Shown here piece by piece: positions 1-9,025 of a stretch of DNA of 64,000 bases. The position numbers and the translations under genes are program-made. Every line of letters starts with the position of its first letter. Position 1 is the stretch's first letter. Under the pieces are notes generated by a model. It had not been told where the DNA came from and searched no databases. It worked only from the letters and a program-made list of their open reading frames with translations. This DNA is from Amycolatopsis sp. NBC_01488 (GTDB lineage: Bacteria; Actinomycetota; Actinomycetes; Mycobacteriales; Pseudonocardiaceae), in assembly GCF_036227105.1 (NCBI RefSeq), contig NZ_CP109434.1, forward strand, positions 6,978,501 to 7,042,500, given 5' to 3'.

Positions 1-2
1 CC

Positions 3-245
3 CGCAGCCGGCACCTGGAGCGCCGGCTGGCGGCCTTGCACGCGACCTATCCGTTCGTGGACCTGCATCCCCGCACGACGACGCTGCTGACCCGCCAGCG
101 TCCGTTGCCGCTGCAGAAGCTCCGGGCCCAGCTGCGCGAAGTCCCGGCGGTGGCGTGGTGGCCGCCGAGCCAGGGCTCGCTCCCGATCCCGCCGGAGCCG
201 CAGCGCCTGGTGCTGCGCTCGGGAGCGGGGGCGTGGTTCCGCTGA
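3..245 (+). CDS. C-terminal end of an unrecognised protein (5'-truncated by window edge)
   Basis: An open frame enters from the left edge and reads about 80 residues to a TGA. The visible part is rich in Arg, Leu and Pro, with a WWPP stretch near the middle and a terminal Gly-Ala-Trp-Phe-Arg. I recognise no domain. An internal TTG at 36 could be taken as a start, but the frame is open to the edge, so this is more likely the tail of a longer gene. It is followed by a cluster of palindromic repeats that separates it from the convergent MFS gene. Confidence 0.5.
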   Translation, partial: RSRHLERRLAALHATYPFVDLHPRTTTLLTRQRPLPLQKLRAQLREVPAVAWWPPSQGSLPIPPEPQRLVLRSGAGAWFR

Positions 246-250
246 CGCCC

Positions 251-380
251 GGGGCATCACACGTGATTCCCGGGGCATCACGCGTGATCAGAGGGGCATC
301 ACGCCGATGCCCGGCCAATCACGCGAGATGCCCCTCTGATCACGCGTGATGCCGCTCCAGTCACGAGAGATGCCCGGTTC
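251..380. repeat. Cluster of GGGGCATCAC-type palindromic repeats between convergent genes
   Basis: Seen directly: about six variants of a roughly 20-bp unit with core GGGGCATCACNCGTGAT occur on both strands. The arms 274-300 and 327-353 form a perfect 27-bp inverted repeat around a 26-nt loop that itself contains degenerate half-units. The cluster lies between the stop of the rightward gene at 245 and the stop of the leftward MFS gene at 408. A bidirectional terminator or a dispersed intergenic repeat family is the simplest reading (inference). It lacks the regular unique spacers of a CRISPR array. Confidence 0.75.
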
Positions 381-407
381 GTCACCCACCGCAGTGTGTA
401 TAACGAC

Positions 408-1859
408 CTATACTGCGTGGGACGTTTCGCTTCCGGCTCGGCGGAGGGCCGCAACCGCAGCGGCGAGGATGAAGAGTCCACAAGCGACACCGGCTGAGAC
501 CTGCACCCCCGCGGTGCAAGCCGACCGTGCAGCGGCGAGGAGCGCGTCCGCGGCCGGCCCGCGCGCCACCGCTTGCGCCTGTGCGGGGCCTGCCTCCGCG
601 AGCCGGGCCGCCGCGTCGGGAGTGCCGGCGGGGAGCACCAGATGCCGTGCGTACACCGCCGCCGCCAGGGAACCGAACGCCGTCGTTCCCAGGCCCGCAC
701 CCAGCTCGTACCCGGTCTTCTCCACCGCCGCCGCGCCGCCCGCGCGGTCCGGCGCGGCGGCCGTCAGGAGCGTGTCCGTGCTCGACGTCAGCGCCAGCGC
801 CATCCCGAACCCCGACCCGATCAGCGCGGCGCCCAGCCACCACGACGTCAGGCCACCCGCCGCCGGCACGGCCAGCGACCCCCCGGCGACCGCGAAGCCC
901 GAGGTGCGGACCACCGAGTTGCCGAACCGGCCGAGCAACGCCGGCGCCGTCACGCTGCCCACCGCCGACGCCCCGAGCACCAGCAGCAGCCGGGCCGCCG
1001 CGGCCGTCGGGGACAGGCCCAGCACCACCTGCAGGTACTGCGCCAGCAGCAATCCGAGCCCGACCAGCGTGCTCATCACCAGCAGCACCCCGCCCACCGC
1101 GCCCGGCACCCCCGGCCGGCGGAACAGCGCCAGGTCCAGCAGCGGCGACGGCGAAGAACGCTGCCGGCGCACGAACAGTCCCAAGAGGACACACCCGGCC
1201 ACGCCCGCGCCGAGCCCGCCCCCCGACGGCCCGGCGGCGAACGCGATCCCGAGCACGCCGCCCGCCGCGAGCACGGCGCTGAGCGCGTCCCAGTGGCCGC
1301 GTCCGGGCGGCGAGCGCGGCAGCCGGCGCAGTGCCGCGACCACCGCCGCGAGGATCACCGGCGGGTTGACCAGGAACGTCGCCCGCCAGCCCCACGCCTC
1401 GACGAGCACGCCGCCCAGCACCGGTCCGAACACCGAGCCGGTGCCCGCGATGCCGCTGCACACCGCGATCGCCGTGCGCCGACGGCGGCGGTCCGGGAAC
1501 AGCTCCCGCAGCAGCGACATCGTCACCGGCATGATCATCGCGCCGCCGCAGCCGAGCACCGCGCGGGCGGCGATCAGCGCCGCGACGTTCGGCGCGAACG
1601 CGCAGCCGAGCGACGCCGCCCCGAACACGGCGTAGCCGGTGACGAGCACGCGCCGCCGCCCGAAGCGGTCGCCGAGCGTGCCGGAGGGCAGGAGCAGCGG
1701 CGCCGCCGTGAGCGGGTAGACCGCCACGATCCACACCTGCGCCGCCGCGCCCGGCCGCAGGTCCCGGACGAGGTCGGGCAGGGCGACGTGCAGCACCGTC
1801 GCGTCCACGGCCACCAGGAACAGCCCCGCGCCGAGCACGGCCAGCAGCGGCCGGCTCAC
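408..1859 (-). CDS. MFS exporter, DHA2 (QacA/EmrB) type, of the lipid locus
   Basis: A 483-residue integral membrane protein of the 14-helix drug:H+ antiporter family. It has an MFS motif A with GDRFGRRR after the second helix and an antiporter-type GPVLGGVL motif around helix 5. The GTG start overlaps the stop of the upstream synthase gene by four bases, so the two are translationally coupled. As last gene of the secreted-protein, FAAL, synthase, MFS operon it most likely exports the finished lipid or an intermediate (inference). In mycobacteria the equivalent flippase is the RND protein MmpL3, so an MFS here would be a different solution. Self-resistance to an antibiotic product is an alternative. 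Confidence 0.85.
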   Translation of the reverse strand: MSRPLLAVLGAGLFLVAVDATVLHVALPDLVRDLRPGAAAQVWIVAVYPLTAAPLLLPSGTLGDRFGRRRVLVTGYAVFGAASLGCAFAPNVAALIAARAVLGCGGAMIMPVTMSLLRELFPDRRRRRTAIAVCSGIAGTGSVFGPVLGGVLVEAWGWRATFLVNPPVILAAVVAALRRLPRSPPGRGHWDALSAVLAAGGVLGIAFAAGPSGGGLGAGVAGCVLLGLFVRRQRSSPSPLLDLALFRRPGVPGAVGGVLLVMSTLVGLGLLLAQYLQVVLGLSPTAAAARLLLVLGASAVGSVTAPALLGRFGNSVVRTSGFAVAGGSLAVPAAGGLTSWWLGAALIGSGFGMALALTSSTDTLLTAAAPDRAGGAAAVEKTGYELGAGLGTTAFGSLAAAVYARHLVLPAGTPDAAARLAEAGPAQAQAVARGPAADALLAAARSACTAGVQVSAGVACGLFILAAAVAALRRAGSETSHAV

Positions 1860-4800
1860 AGCAGCCTCGCGAGGTGCCGCGCGACGACGTCGACGTGCGG
1901 CGGGTCGATGACGGACAGGTGGTGCGCGCGGACCGGCACGATCTCCAGGCGCGGGCAGAGGTCCGCCCACCCGGCCGCGGAGTCGCTGCGGGAGTAACGC
2001 GGTTCCATCGCCAGCCCGGCGGCGTACGGCTCGGTCGCCCGGTACAGCACCACGCGGCCGCCGTAGGGCCGTGGGGTCCCGCGTTCGGCGGCCAGCGTGT
2101 CCAAAAAGGACTGACGCTGGTGCCGCAGCACGCCGGGGCTGAGCAACCCGGCTTCGGCGACCCGTCGCATGGTGAGCTCGATCTGCTCCTCCTCGGGCAG
2201 CGGCGTCAGCTCGTCGGGCCCGAGGCGGACCGCCCGGCCGTACGTGCCTTCGACGTAGCCGGTGAACCGCAGGAACCGCCGGGCCGACGACGCGCGCGGG
2301 TCGAGGCCGGGTTCCGGCAGCGGCAGCATGGTGTCGACGAGGGCGACCAGCTCGACGTCCTCGCCCTCGTCCGCGAGCCGGGACGCGACGCCGTAGGCGA
2401 GCGCGCCGCCGAACGACCACCCGGCCAGCCGGTAGGGCCCGTGCGGCAGGCGCGCGCGGACCAGCGGGAGCAGCCGTTCGACGCGGTCTTCGATGCTGGT
2501 GCCGGGGACGCGTTCGAACCCGACGCACGGCACGCCGGCGGGGAGCCGGTCGAGCAGCGGCCGGTAGACGGTGCAGGTGCTACCGCCGGGGTGGAACAGC
2601 AGCAGCGGCGCCGCTCCGGCGTCGCCGGGGTGGAGGACGTGCACCGGGCCGCGGGCTTCGCGCGTGTCGAGGACGGCGCGCGCGACGTCGGCGATGGCGG
2701 CCAGGGAGTCGTGCCGGAGCAGGTCGGCCGCGTCGATCGGGGTGTCGAGCGCACCGGTGAGCCCGGTGGCGAGCAGGTGGGCGAGCCGGTCGTCGCCGGC
2801 GAGGCGGACGTGGGTGCCGGGTGCCTCTTCGCCGGTGTGCTCGCGCCAGAGCCGGAGGACCAGGCGGTCGGCGGCGTCCCAGGCCCGCCCGCGGCCGGGG
2901 CGCGGGGTGTCGTCGTCGCGGGGCGCGAGGTCGCGGTTCAGGTCGGCGAGGGAGGCCCCGCGCAGCACGGCGGCGGTGTCGGGTTCGGCGCCGAGTTCCC
3001 GCCGGACAGCTTCGCGGATCCGGTTCGCCATGAGCGAGTCGAGGCCGAGGTCGACGAGCGGGACGTCGGTTTCGAGACGATCGGGCGAAAGCCCCATGAT
3101 CGCGGCGACGATCTCGGTGAGCCGACCGGGCCGGGTCGCGAGCGAATCCGCCTCAGTGCGGAACGCTCGCTCGGCCGGCGACCCGGCTCCGGCGGTGCGA
3201 GCGGCTTTCTGGTCGGTCCGGGCGCCGAGCGGATCCGCCTCGGCCGCGGGGACCGGCTGGCTGCGAGCCGCGAGCGTTGCTGCGGGGGCAGGTGCTAGTT
3301 CGCTGCGAGCCGCGACCGACGCTGCGGGGGCAGGTGCTAGTTCGCTGCGAGCCGCGACCGACGCTGCCGGGGAAGGTGCTGGCTCGCTGCGAGCCGCGGC
3401 CGACACTGCGGAGGCAGGTGCTGACTGGCTAAGCCCCGCGACCGTCGCCGTCGCGGAAACGTCCGTGTACCAATGGCGTTCGTGCCGCCAGGGCATCGGC
3501 GGGACGTCCGCCAGCCGGGCGCCGTCGGCCGGGGCGGTCAGCTTGATGCGGGTGCCCGCGCAGTACAGCTCCGCCGCGGCCGCTCCGAACGATCGGACCT
3601 CGTCCTGGCCGCGGCGCACCGTGCCCGTCACCACCGCGTTCGCCACCCCGGCCGCCGCGAGCGTGCGGGCGATCGAGCCGCGCAGGATCGGGTGCGGGGA
3701 CACCTCGACGAACACCCGGTGCCCGTCCGCGGCCGCCGCGGTCACCGCCTGGCGGAAGCGGACCGGACGACGCAGGTGCGCCGCCCAGTAGCCCCCGTCG
3801 AAGTCCGGCAGCGAACGCGGGTCCGTCAGGACCGTGTCGTACCACGGCACCAGCGGCCGCCGGCCGCCCAGCTCCAACAGCGCGTCCCGCAGCGAGCCCA
3901 GGATCGGGTCCACCGAACCCGAGTGCCCGGCGACCGACACGGGCAGCCGGCGGGCGGTCTTTCCCGAAGCCGTGAGCGAAGCGACCAACTCGTCCAGCAC
4001 GGACGCCTCCCCGGCCACCGTCAGCTGTCCCGGCGCGGAGTCGACCGCCAGTTCGACACCCGCCGGGAGGTCCGACGGCGTCAGCTCGACGGCGGCCATC
4101 GCGCCGCCCGAGCCGATGGTCCCCAGCAGCCGGGCACGGGTCGAGACCAGGTGCACGGCCTCGTCGGCCGTCAGGACCCCGCTCACCACGGCGGCGGCCG
4201 CCGACCCGAGCGAATGCCCGACGACCGCGGCCGGCCGGACGCCGAACGCCTCCCAGCGCGCCGCCAGCGCCAGCTGAACCCCGAAGATCGCCAGCTGGGT
4301 CTCGGGCAACGACGATGGTCCGGAAGCGAGCAACGCACGCAACGACCGTCCACTGTGCTCGGTGAACGGGTCGCCGAGCTTGCCGACCTGCGCCGCGAAC
4401 GCCGGCGAGGCGGCCAGGAGCCCGCGGCCCATCCCGGCCCACTGCGAACCGTGCCCGGAGAACACGAACACCGGTCCTTCGCCCGGCGACGCGGTCCCCG
4501 TCGCCGCGCCCGCCGGCAGCGGATCGGCCCCTTCGGCCACCGCCCGCAGCAGCGCGGCCAGCTCGGCGGTGTCGCCGGCGACAAGTGCCGCCCGGTGCCG
4601 CTCGGCGTTGTCGCGCCGGAACAACGTGTGCGTGACGTCGGCGAGCGACCGGCCGGGCGCCGCGTCCAGCCAGTCCGCCAGCTGCGCCGCGCGCTCGGCG
4701 AGCCGGTCGCGGGTGCGGGCGGACAGCAGCCCGATCCGGACGCCGGCGCCCGGAGCAGGCAAGCCGATCGGCGCGGCCTGCTCCAGGACGACGTGCGCGT

Positions 4801-6274
4801 TGGTCCCGCCGAACCCGAACGCCGACACCCCGGCGACGGGCCGCCCGGAGTAGGACGGCCACGGCGTCGGCTCGGTGACGACTTTCAAGCGCAGCTCGCC
4901 GAACGGGATGTGCGGGTTCGGCGCGGCGAAGTGCAGCTGCGGCGGCAGCTCGCCGTGGGCCAGCGCGAGCACGACCTTGATCAGCCCGGCGATCCCGGCG
5001 GCCGCCTCCGCGTGCGCGATGTTCGTCTTCACCGACCCGATCAGCAGGGGTGCGTCGGCCCGGCGACCCGCGCCCAGGACCGCGCCGAGCGCGCCGGCTT
5101 CGATCGGGTCGCCGAGCAGGGTTCCCGTGCCGTGCGCCTCGACGTAGTCCACAGTGGACGGATCGAGCCCGGCGCCGCGGTAGGCGTCGCGCAGCATCGC
5201 TTGCTGGGCCGCGGGGTTCGGTGCGGCGAGGCCGTTGGACCGGCCGTCGGAGTTGACCGCCGACGACCGGATGACGGCGAGCACGCGGTCACCGTCGACC
5301 TCGGCGTCGGCCAGCCGCTTGAGCACGACCACGCCGCAGCCCTCCGCGCGGGCGATGCCGTCGGCACCGGCGGAGAACGTCTTGCACCGGCCGTCGCCGG
5401 CGAGCAGCCCCGCGGCGGCGAACGCGGCCGTCGGGCCGGGCACGAGCATCAGGTTCACCCCCGCGGCGAGGGTCAGGTCGGCCTCGCCGTCGCGCAGCGC
5501 CCGCACGGCGTGGTGCACCGCGACCAGCGAAGACGAGCACGCGGTGTCCACCGCCACGCTGGGCCCGCGCAGGTCGTAGACGTAGGACAGCCGGTTGGCC
5601 GCGATGCTGCCGGCCGCTCCGGTGGCCGTCCACAGGTCCGGTTCGGCGCCGGCCAGCGTGAGGTGGCCGTAGTCGTGCGTGGCGATCCCGGCGAACACGC
5701 CGGTGCGGCTGCCGCGCAGCGACGCCGGGGCGATCCCGGCGTGCTCGAGCGCCGCCCAGGTGACTTCGAGCAGCATCCGCTGCTGCGGGTCCATGGTCGC
5801 CGCCTCGCGCGGGGTGATGCCGAAGTGCTCGGCGTCGAACCCGGCGACGTCGTCGAGGAACCCGCCGACGACCGGGGCGGCGCCGGCGTCCCACCGTCCC
5901 GGCGGCGCGGTCCGGACGGCGTCCCGGCCGCCGCGCAGGAGGCCCCAGTACTCGTCGAGGCCGTCGGCGCCGGGAAAGCGGCAGCCGAGGCCGACGACGG
6001 CGACCGGATCGGTCCGGCGCCGATCGGTCGCGGGAACCTCCGGCTGGTCGCCGGAGGTGAGGCTGCGGACGAGGTGGTCGACGGTCGGGCTTTCCCACAG
6101 CAGCGTCGCGGGCAGCCGGGTGCCGAGCAGGTCTTCGAGGTCCGCGGCGAGGCCGACGGCCTGGCGGGAGGACAGGCCGTAGTCGGCGAGCGGGCGGTCG
6201 GGCTCGACGTCGGCGCCGGTGTGGTCGGCGACCAGCTCCAGCAGGCGGCGGCGCAGCGTGTCGGGGTTTCTCAT
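1856..6274 (-). CDS. Pks13-like polyketide synthase, ACP-KS-AT-ACP-TE
   Basis: A 1472-residue modular synthase. Domains in order: N-terminal ACP with GLSSRQAV (Ser36); ketosynthase with active-site Cys246 in DTACSSSL plus EAHGTGT and KTNIAHAE; acyltransferase with GHSLG (Ser688); a repeat-rich linker; second ACP with GLDSL (Ser1080); thioesterase with GWSFGG (Ser1287). This order and the GLSSR-type first ACP match mycobacterial Pks13, which condenses two fatty acyl chains into an alpha-alkyl beta-ketoacyl product and transfers it to a sugar acceptor via its TE. At 1472 residues it is shorter than Pks13 of M. tuberculosis (1733). There is no KR, DH or ER domain, so reduction would have to come from elsewhere, plausibly the SDR at 10036. 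The ATG overlaps the FAAL stop (ATGA), which supports direct loading of the first ACP by that ligase. Confidence 0.93.
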   Translation of the reverse strand: MRNPDTLRRRLLELVADHTGADVEPDRPLADYGLSSRQAVGLAADLEDLLGTRLPATLLWESPTVDHLVRSLTSGDQPEVPATDRRRTDPVAVVGLGCRFPGADGLDEYWGLLRGGRDAVRTAPPGRWDAGAAPVVGGFLDDVAGFDAEHFGITPREAATMDPQQRMLLEVTWAALEHAGIAPASLRGSRTGVFAGIATHDYGHLTLAGAEPDLWTATGAAGSIAANRLSYVYDLRGPSVAVDTACSSSLVAVHHAVRALRDGEADLTLAAGVNLMLVPGPTAAFAAAGLLAGDGRCKTFSAGADGIARAEGCGVVVLKRLADAEVDGDRVLAVIRSSAVNSDGRSNGLAAPNPAAQQAMLRDAYRGAGLDPSTVDYVEAHGTGTLLGDPIEAGALGAVLGAGRRADAPLLIGSVKTNIAHAEAAAGIAGLIKVVLALAHGELPPQLHFAAPNPHIPFGELRLKVVTEPTPWPSYSGRPVAGVSAFGFGGTNAHVVLEQAAPIGLPAPGAGVRIGLLSARTRDRLAERAAQLADWLDAAPGRSLADVTHTLFRRDNAERHRAALVAGDTAELAALLRAVAEGADPLPAGAATGTASPGEGPVFVFSGHGSQWAGMGRGLLAASPAFAAQVGKLGDPFTEHSGRSLRALLASGPSSLPETQLAIFGVQLALAARWEAFGVRPAAVVGHSLGSAAAAVVSGVLTADEAVHLVSTRARLLGTIGSGGAMAAVELTPSDLPAGVELAVDSAPGQLTVAGEASVLDELVASLTASGKTARRLPVSVAGHSGSVDPILGSLRDALLELGGRRPLVPWYDTVLTDPRSLPDFDGGYWAAHLRRPVRFRQAVTAAAADGHRVFVEVSPHPILRGSIARTLAAAGVANAVVTGTVRRGQDEVRSFGAAAAELYCAGTRIKLTAPADGARLADVPPMPWRHERHWYTDVSATATVAGLSQSAPASAVSAAARSEPAPSPAASVAARSELAPAPAASVAARSELAPAPAATLAARSQPVPAAEADPLGARTDQKAARTAGAGSPAERAFRTEADSLATRPGRLTEIVAAIMGLSPDRLETDVPLVDLGLDSLMANRIREAVRRELGAEPDTAAVLRGASLADLNRDLAPRDDDTPRPGRGRAWDAADRLVLRLWREHTGEEAPGTHVRLAGDDRLAHLLATGLTGALDTPIDAADLLRHDSLAAIADVARAVLDTREARGPVHVLHPGDAGAAPLLLFHPGGSTCTVYRPLLDRLPAGVPCVGFERVPGTSIEDRVERLLPLVRARLPHGPYRLAGWSFGGALAYGVASRLADEGEDVELVALVDTMLPLPEPGLDPRASSARRFLRFTGYVEGTYGRAVRLGPDELTPLPEEEQIELTMRRVAEAGLLSPGVLRHQRQSFLDTLAAERGTPRPYGGRVVLYRATEPYAAGLAMEPRYSRSDSAAGWADLCPRLEIVPVRAHHLSVIDPPHVDVVARHLARLL
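3259..3426 (-). repeat. Four tandem 42-bp units encoding a 14-residue Ala/Pro linker repeat
   Basis: Within the synthase gene, between the AT and the second ACP, four consecutive 42-bp units encode variants of SELAPAPAASVAAR. Units 2 and 3 (3301-3342 and 3343-3384) differ at only a few bases. Low-complexity Ala/Pro linkers are normal between carrier domains. Near-identical DNA units suggest recent slippage or unequal recombination, so linker length may vary between strains. Confidence 0.85.
5147..5159. repeat. 13-bp palindrome GTCCACAGTGGAC inside the synthase gene
   Basis: A perfect 13-bp palindrome in coding sequence. It uses rare ACT (Thr) in a gene otherwise using ACC/ACG. It is one of at least eight close copies in the window. 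Confidence 0.5.
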
Positions 6275-7974
6275 CGCGCCAGGGCCTTTCCGTAGTCGCC
6301 GGCGAGGTAGCGGTCGCGGCAGGCGCCGCGCGCGATCTTGCCGCTCGACGTGCGCGGCACCCGCCCGGCGGGGACGAGCAGCACGTCCCGCAGCGAGAGC
6401 CCGTGCGCGTCGGAGACCAGCCGCCGGACCGCGCTGACGAGCGCGCGTTCCGCCTCTTCGGTCAAGGTGTCGTGCGCACGGTGCTCGGCGACCACGACGA
6501 CGGACTCGGTCTCGGTGCCTTCGACGGCGAAGGCGGCGACGCTGCCAGGGCGGATCTCGGGGTCGGCCGACGCGGCGGTGGCCTCGACGTCCTGCGGGTA
6601 GTGGTTGCGGCCGTCGACGATGACGAGGTCCTTGATCCGGCCCGCGATGTACAGTTCGCCGCCGTGCCGGACGCCGAGGTCGCCGGTGCGCAGCCACGGG
6701 CCGTCGGGCAGCCCGGCGTGGTCGCCGGCCAGGCGGGCGCCGAAGGTTTCCGTGCTCTCCAGGGGTTTCTCCCAGTACCCGGCGCCGACGTTCGGCCCGT
6801 GCACCCAGATCTCGCCGACCTCGCCGTCCGCGAGCACGACGGCGGTGTGCGGGTCGACGAGCGCGACCCGCTGGCCGGCCGGGACCCCGCAGGCGACGAG
6901 CCGGACGCCGGTGCCGGCCGGGCGCCCGGTGCCGGTGGCGAGGGCGTCCCGGTCGAACGTCGTGACGCTGGGGGCCGCGGCCGGGCCGGTGGTCACGAAG
7001 ACGGTCGCTTCCGCCAGGCCGTAGGCGGGGCGCGTCTTCTCGGGCCGGTACCCGGCGGCGGCGAACGCGGTGTGGAAGCGGTCGAGGACGTCCGGGTTGA
7101 TCGGCTCGGCGCCGTTGATGATCCCCGCGACGCGGTCCAGGCGCAGGCGATCGGGCTCGCGCACCCGGCTCGCGCAGTAGTGGAACGCGAAGTTCGGCGC
7201 GGCGCTCCACGCGCCCGCGTGGTCGCCGAGCAGTTCGAGCCAGCGGACCGGGCGCTCGATGAACGCGAGCGGGTCCATCAGCACCGACCGCAGGCCGAGC
7301 GCGAGGGGTGTGATCAGGCCGAGGACGAGCCCCATGTCGTGGAACAGCGGCAGCCAGGAGACCGTCGTGGCCGTCGCCGGGTCGAGGCCGAGGCCGTGCA
7401 CCGCCTGCGTCACGTTGGCGAGCACGTTCGCGTGCGTGAGCACCACCCCGGCCGGGCTGCGAGTCGAGCCGGACGTGTACTGCAGGTAGGCGATGTCGTC
7501 CGGGGACGCTTCGGGCGCCGGCCACGAGCGGACCGGGCCCGGGCGGTCGGCCGCGACGACCGGGACACCGCTGTCGAGGAAGTCCTCGACCGCGGCCTGG
7601 GCGGCGGTGGTCGTCACGACGGCCGTGGGCGCGCAGTCGTCGAGCACCGCGGTCAGCCGGCCCGCGTGACCGGGCAGGCCCGGGTCGAACAGCGGCACCG
7701 CGATCGCGCCCGCGGCGATCGCGCCGAGGAACCCGGCGACGTAGTCCGCGCCCTGCGGGCAGAGCACGGCCACGCGGTCGCCCGGGCGGACCGGGAGCGC
7801 GGCCGCGACGGCGTCGGCGCGCTCGGCGAGCCGCCGCCAGGTCAGGCCGCGCCGCCGCCCGTCGCGGTCGACGGAGAAGTCGGCGAAGGTCACGGCGGGC
7901 TCGTCGGGGGTCGTCGCCGCCCAGTGGCGCAGGCAGGCGGTCAGGGTGGCGCCGCCGAGGTGCTGCAGGGACAT
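6271..7974 (-). CDS. Long-chain fatty acyl-AMP ligase (FAAL, FadD32-like)
   Basis: A 567-residue ANL-superfamily adenylating enzyme. The phosphate-binding loop reads YLQYTSGSTRSPAGVVLTH, the sequence style of FadD32-type FAALs rather than CoA ligases, and the C-terminal part has WLRTGDLG and a catalytic-lysine SGK region. Family role: activate a long fatty acid as acyl-AMP and load it directly onto the first ACP of the partner synthase, without CoA. Start ATG at 7974 follows an AAGGAG ribosome site seven bases upstream. It lies 34 bp after the secreted-protein gene and overlaps the synthase start by four bases. FAAL next to an ACP-KS-AT-ACP-TE synthase is the fadD32-pks13 arrangement. FadD32 itself is about 637 residues. 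Confidence 0.92.
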   Translation of the reverse strand: MSLQHLGGATLTACLRHWAATTPDEPAVTFADFSVDRDGRRRGLTWRRLAERADAVAAALPVRPGDRVAVLCPQGADYVAGFLGAIAAGAIAVPLFDPGLPGHAGRLTAVLDDCAPTAVVTTTAAQAAVEDFLDSGVPVVAADRPGPVRSWPAPEASPDDIAYLQYTSGSTRSPAGVVLTHANVLANVTQAVHGLGLDPATATTVSWLPLFHDMGLVLGLITPLALGLRSVLMDPLAFIERPVRWLELLGDHAGAWSAAPNFAFHYCASRVREPDRLRLDRVAGIINGAEPINPDVLDRFHTAFAAAGYRPEKTRPAYGLAEATVFVTTGPAAAPSVTTFDRDALATGTGRPAGTGVRLVACGVPAGQRVALVDPHTAVVLADGEVGEIWVHGPNVGAGYWEKPLESTETFGARLAGDHAGLPDGPWLRTGDLGVRHGGELYIAGRIKDLVIVDGRNHYPQDVEATAASADPEIRPGSVAAFAVEGTETESVVVVAEHRAHDTLTEEAERALVSAVRRLVSDAHGLSLRDVLLVPAGRVPRTSSGKIARGACRDRYLAGDYGKALAR

Positions 7975-8008
7975 CGTGTTCTCCTTGCGGTTGGACGGCT
8001 CAGCGGGT

Positions 8009-8623
8009 TCAGCGGCCGAGCAGCGGGCTCGCGTGCTGCCACGCGGCGACGGCCAGGGTGTCGAGGTCGAGACCGGTCGCTCCGGCGTCGCGGAGCACGA
8101 GCAGGACGTCGTCGGCGGCGATGGCGACGGTGCGCAGGCGCAGCCCGGTGGACTGGCCCGGCAGGCTCAGGAGTTGCCGGTAGGACAGGGTTTCCGCGCC
8201 GGGGACCGCGGGCGGGGTGGCGAGGGTGAGGGTCGAGACCGTCGGGAGGTCCCCGTCGTCGACGGTGACCTGGGCGCAGCGGCGGGCCTGCGCGGTCCAG
8301 GCGGTGAGGTCGGTGGGGGCCCGGGCGACGAGTTCGGACAGCTGGCCGCCGGGGACCGCCGTCTGGAAGCCCTGGCCGTCCACCGGACCGCCGTCGAGCA
8401 GCCTGCCGTGGACCACGGCGGTGCAGCCGCCGTCTCTGTCCTGAGTGGACGGTGCGGTGGTGACGGCGAACTCGTCACGGGCCGTTCCGGCCACCGCCGC
8501 GGCGGGCAGGAGCGCGGCAGGGGGCACCGGTTTTCCGGGGGAGCCGGAAATGTTCGTCACCGCGACCGCGGCGACCAGGAGAGCCGCGGCGCGGAGCGGG
8601 GGAAAGCGAATTCGGGCAGCCAT
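8009..8623 (-). CDS. Exported protein resembling PknH-type extracellular sensor domains
   Basis: A 204-residue protein with an N-terminal hydrophobic segment (about residues 8-25) acting as signal or anchor, then a soluble domain with two cysteines (in GGCTAV and RRCAQV) that could form a disulfide. The overall look, including repeated DDVLLVLRDA-type strands near the C-terminus, is like the PknH_C or 'sensor domain-containing' exported proteins of actinobacteria; this is a weak family call. The ATG at 8623 has a GAAAGGG ribosome site seven bases upstream and is preferred over the TTG two codons earlier. As first gene of the FAAL-synthase-MFS operon it may bind or sense the exported lipid (inference). 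Confidence 0.65.
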   Translation of the reverse strand: MAARIRFPPLRAAALLVAAVAVTNISGSPGKPVPPAALLPAAAVAGTARDEFAVTTAPSTQDRDGGCTAVVHGRLLDGGPVDGQGFQTAVPGGQLSELVARAPTDLTAWTAQARRCAQVTVDDGDLPTVSTLTLATPPAVPGAETLSYRQLLSLPGQSTGLRLRTVAIAADDVLLVLRDAGATGLDLDTLAVAAWQHASPLLGR

Positions 8624-9025
8624 GGACAACCCTTTCGGAAGTGTTCTCGAGAGGACGTGGTCGCCGCGTTGAGACCCTTCACCGAGGAGGCGTCGGAGGA
8701 CCGCCGAGCCCGGCGGCAGGGGAAGGCTACGACAGGAAATCGGTTACCGTAAGGGCCTCAAGATCGCGTAAACGTTGGGTGTGCACACGGCGTGACCTGG
8801 GAAAGTGCAGGTTACTCGCCAGTCAACTCCGAGGTTGTGGCACGGCCGTCCGACTTTGGTCACCCTGGGTGTTCGCCGACTCACCCCCGCGGGGGAGTTT
8901 GTTTGCTCGCCATTCACATTGTCCGAGACTGGACAATTGCGTTTTCGGCGCCGGTTCTCTAACTTGGCCACACGCCCGAAGACATTTCCGGGTGATCGCC
9001 GTCACTTTTCCGGAAGGGAAGACGT
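8624..9025. promoter_or_regulatory. Divergent intergenic region of the lipid locus with operator-like inverted repeat
   Basis: No gene is supported in these 402 bases. An inverted repeat ATTGTCC-N6-GGACAAT lies at 8918-8937. It abuts a possible rightward promoter, TTGCGT (8937-8942), 17 bases, then TAACTT (8960-8965), about 60 bases before the antigen-85-like gene. For the leftward operon, TTACGG-N17-TAGCCT around 8725-8755 is possible but weak. The repeat is a candidate binding site for a regulator that is not encoded nearby. Promoter assignments are by eye only. Confidence 0.45.

Noticed and set aside
251-380. CRISPR array
   Set aside because: Repeat units are palindromic and irregular, and there are no unique spacers of constant length or cas genes.
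573-1997. Rightward open frame of about 470 codons over the MFS gene
   Set aside because: Gln/Arg-rich shadow of the leftward MFS gene without recognisable domain or ribosome site.
7946-8752. Rightward frame spanning the FAAL start and the secreted-protein gene
   Set aside because: It covers two supported leftward genes and has a Gly/Arg low-complexity translation.
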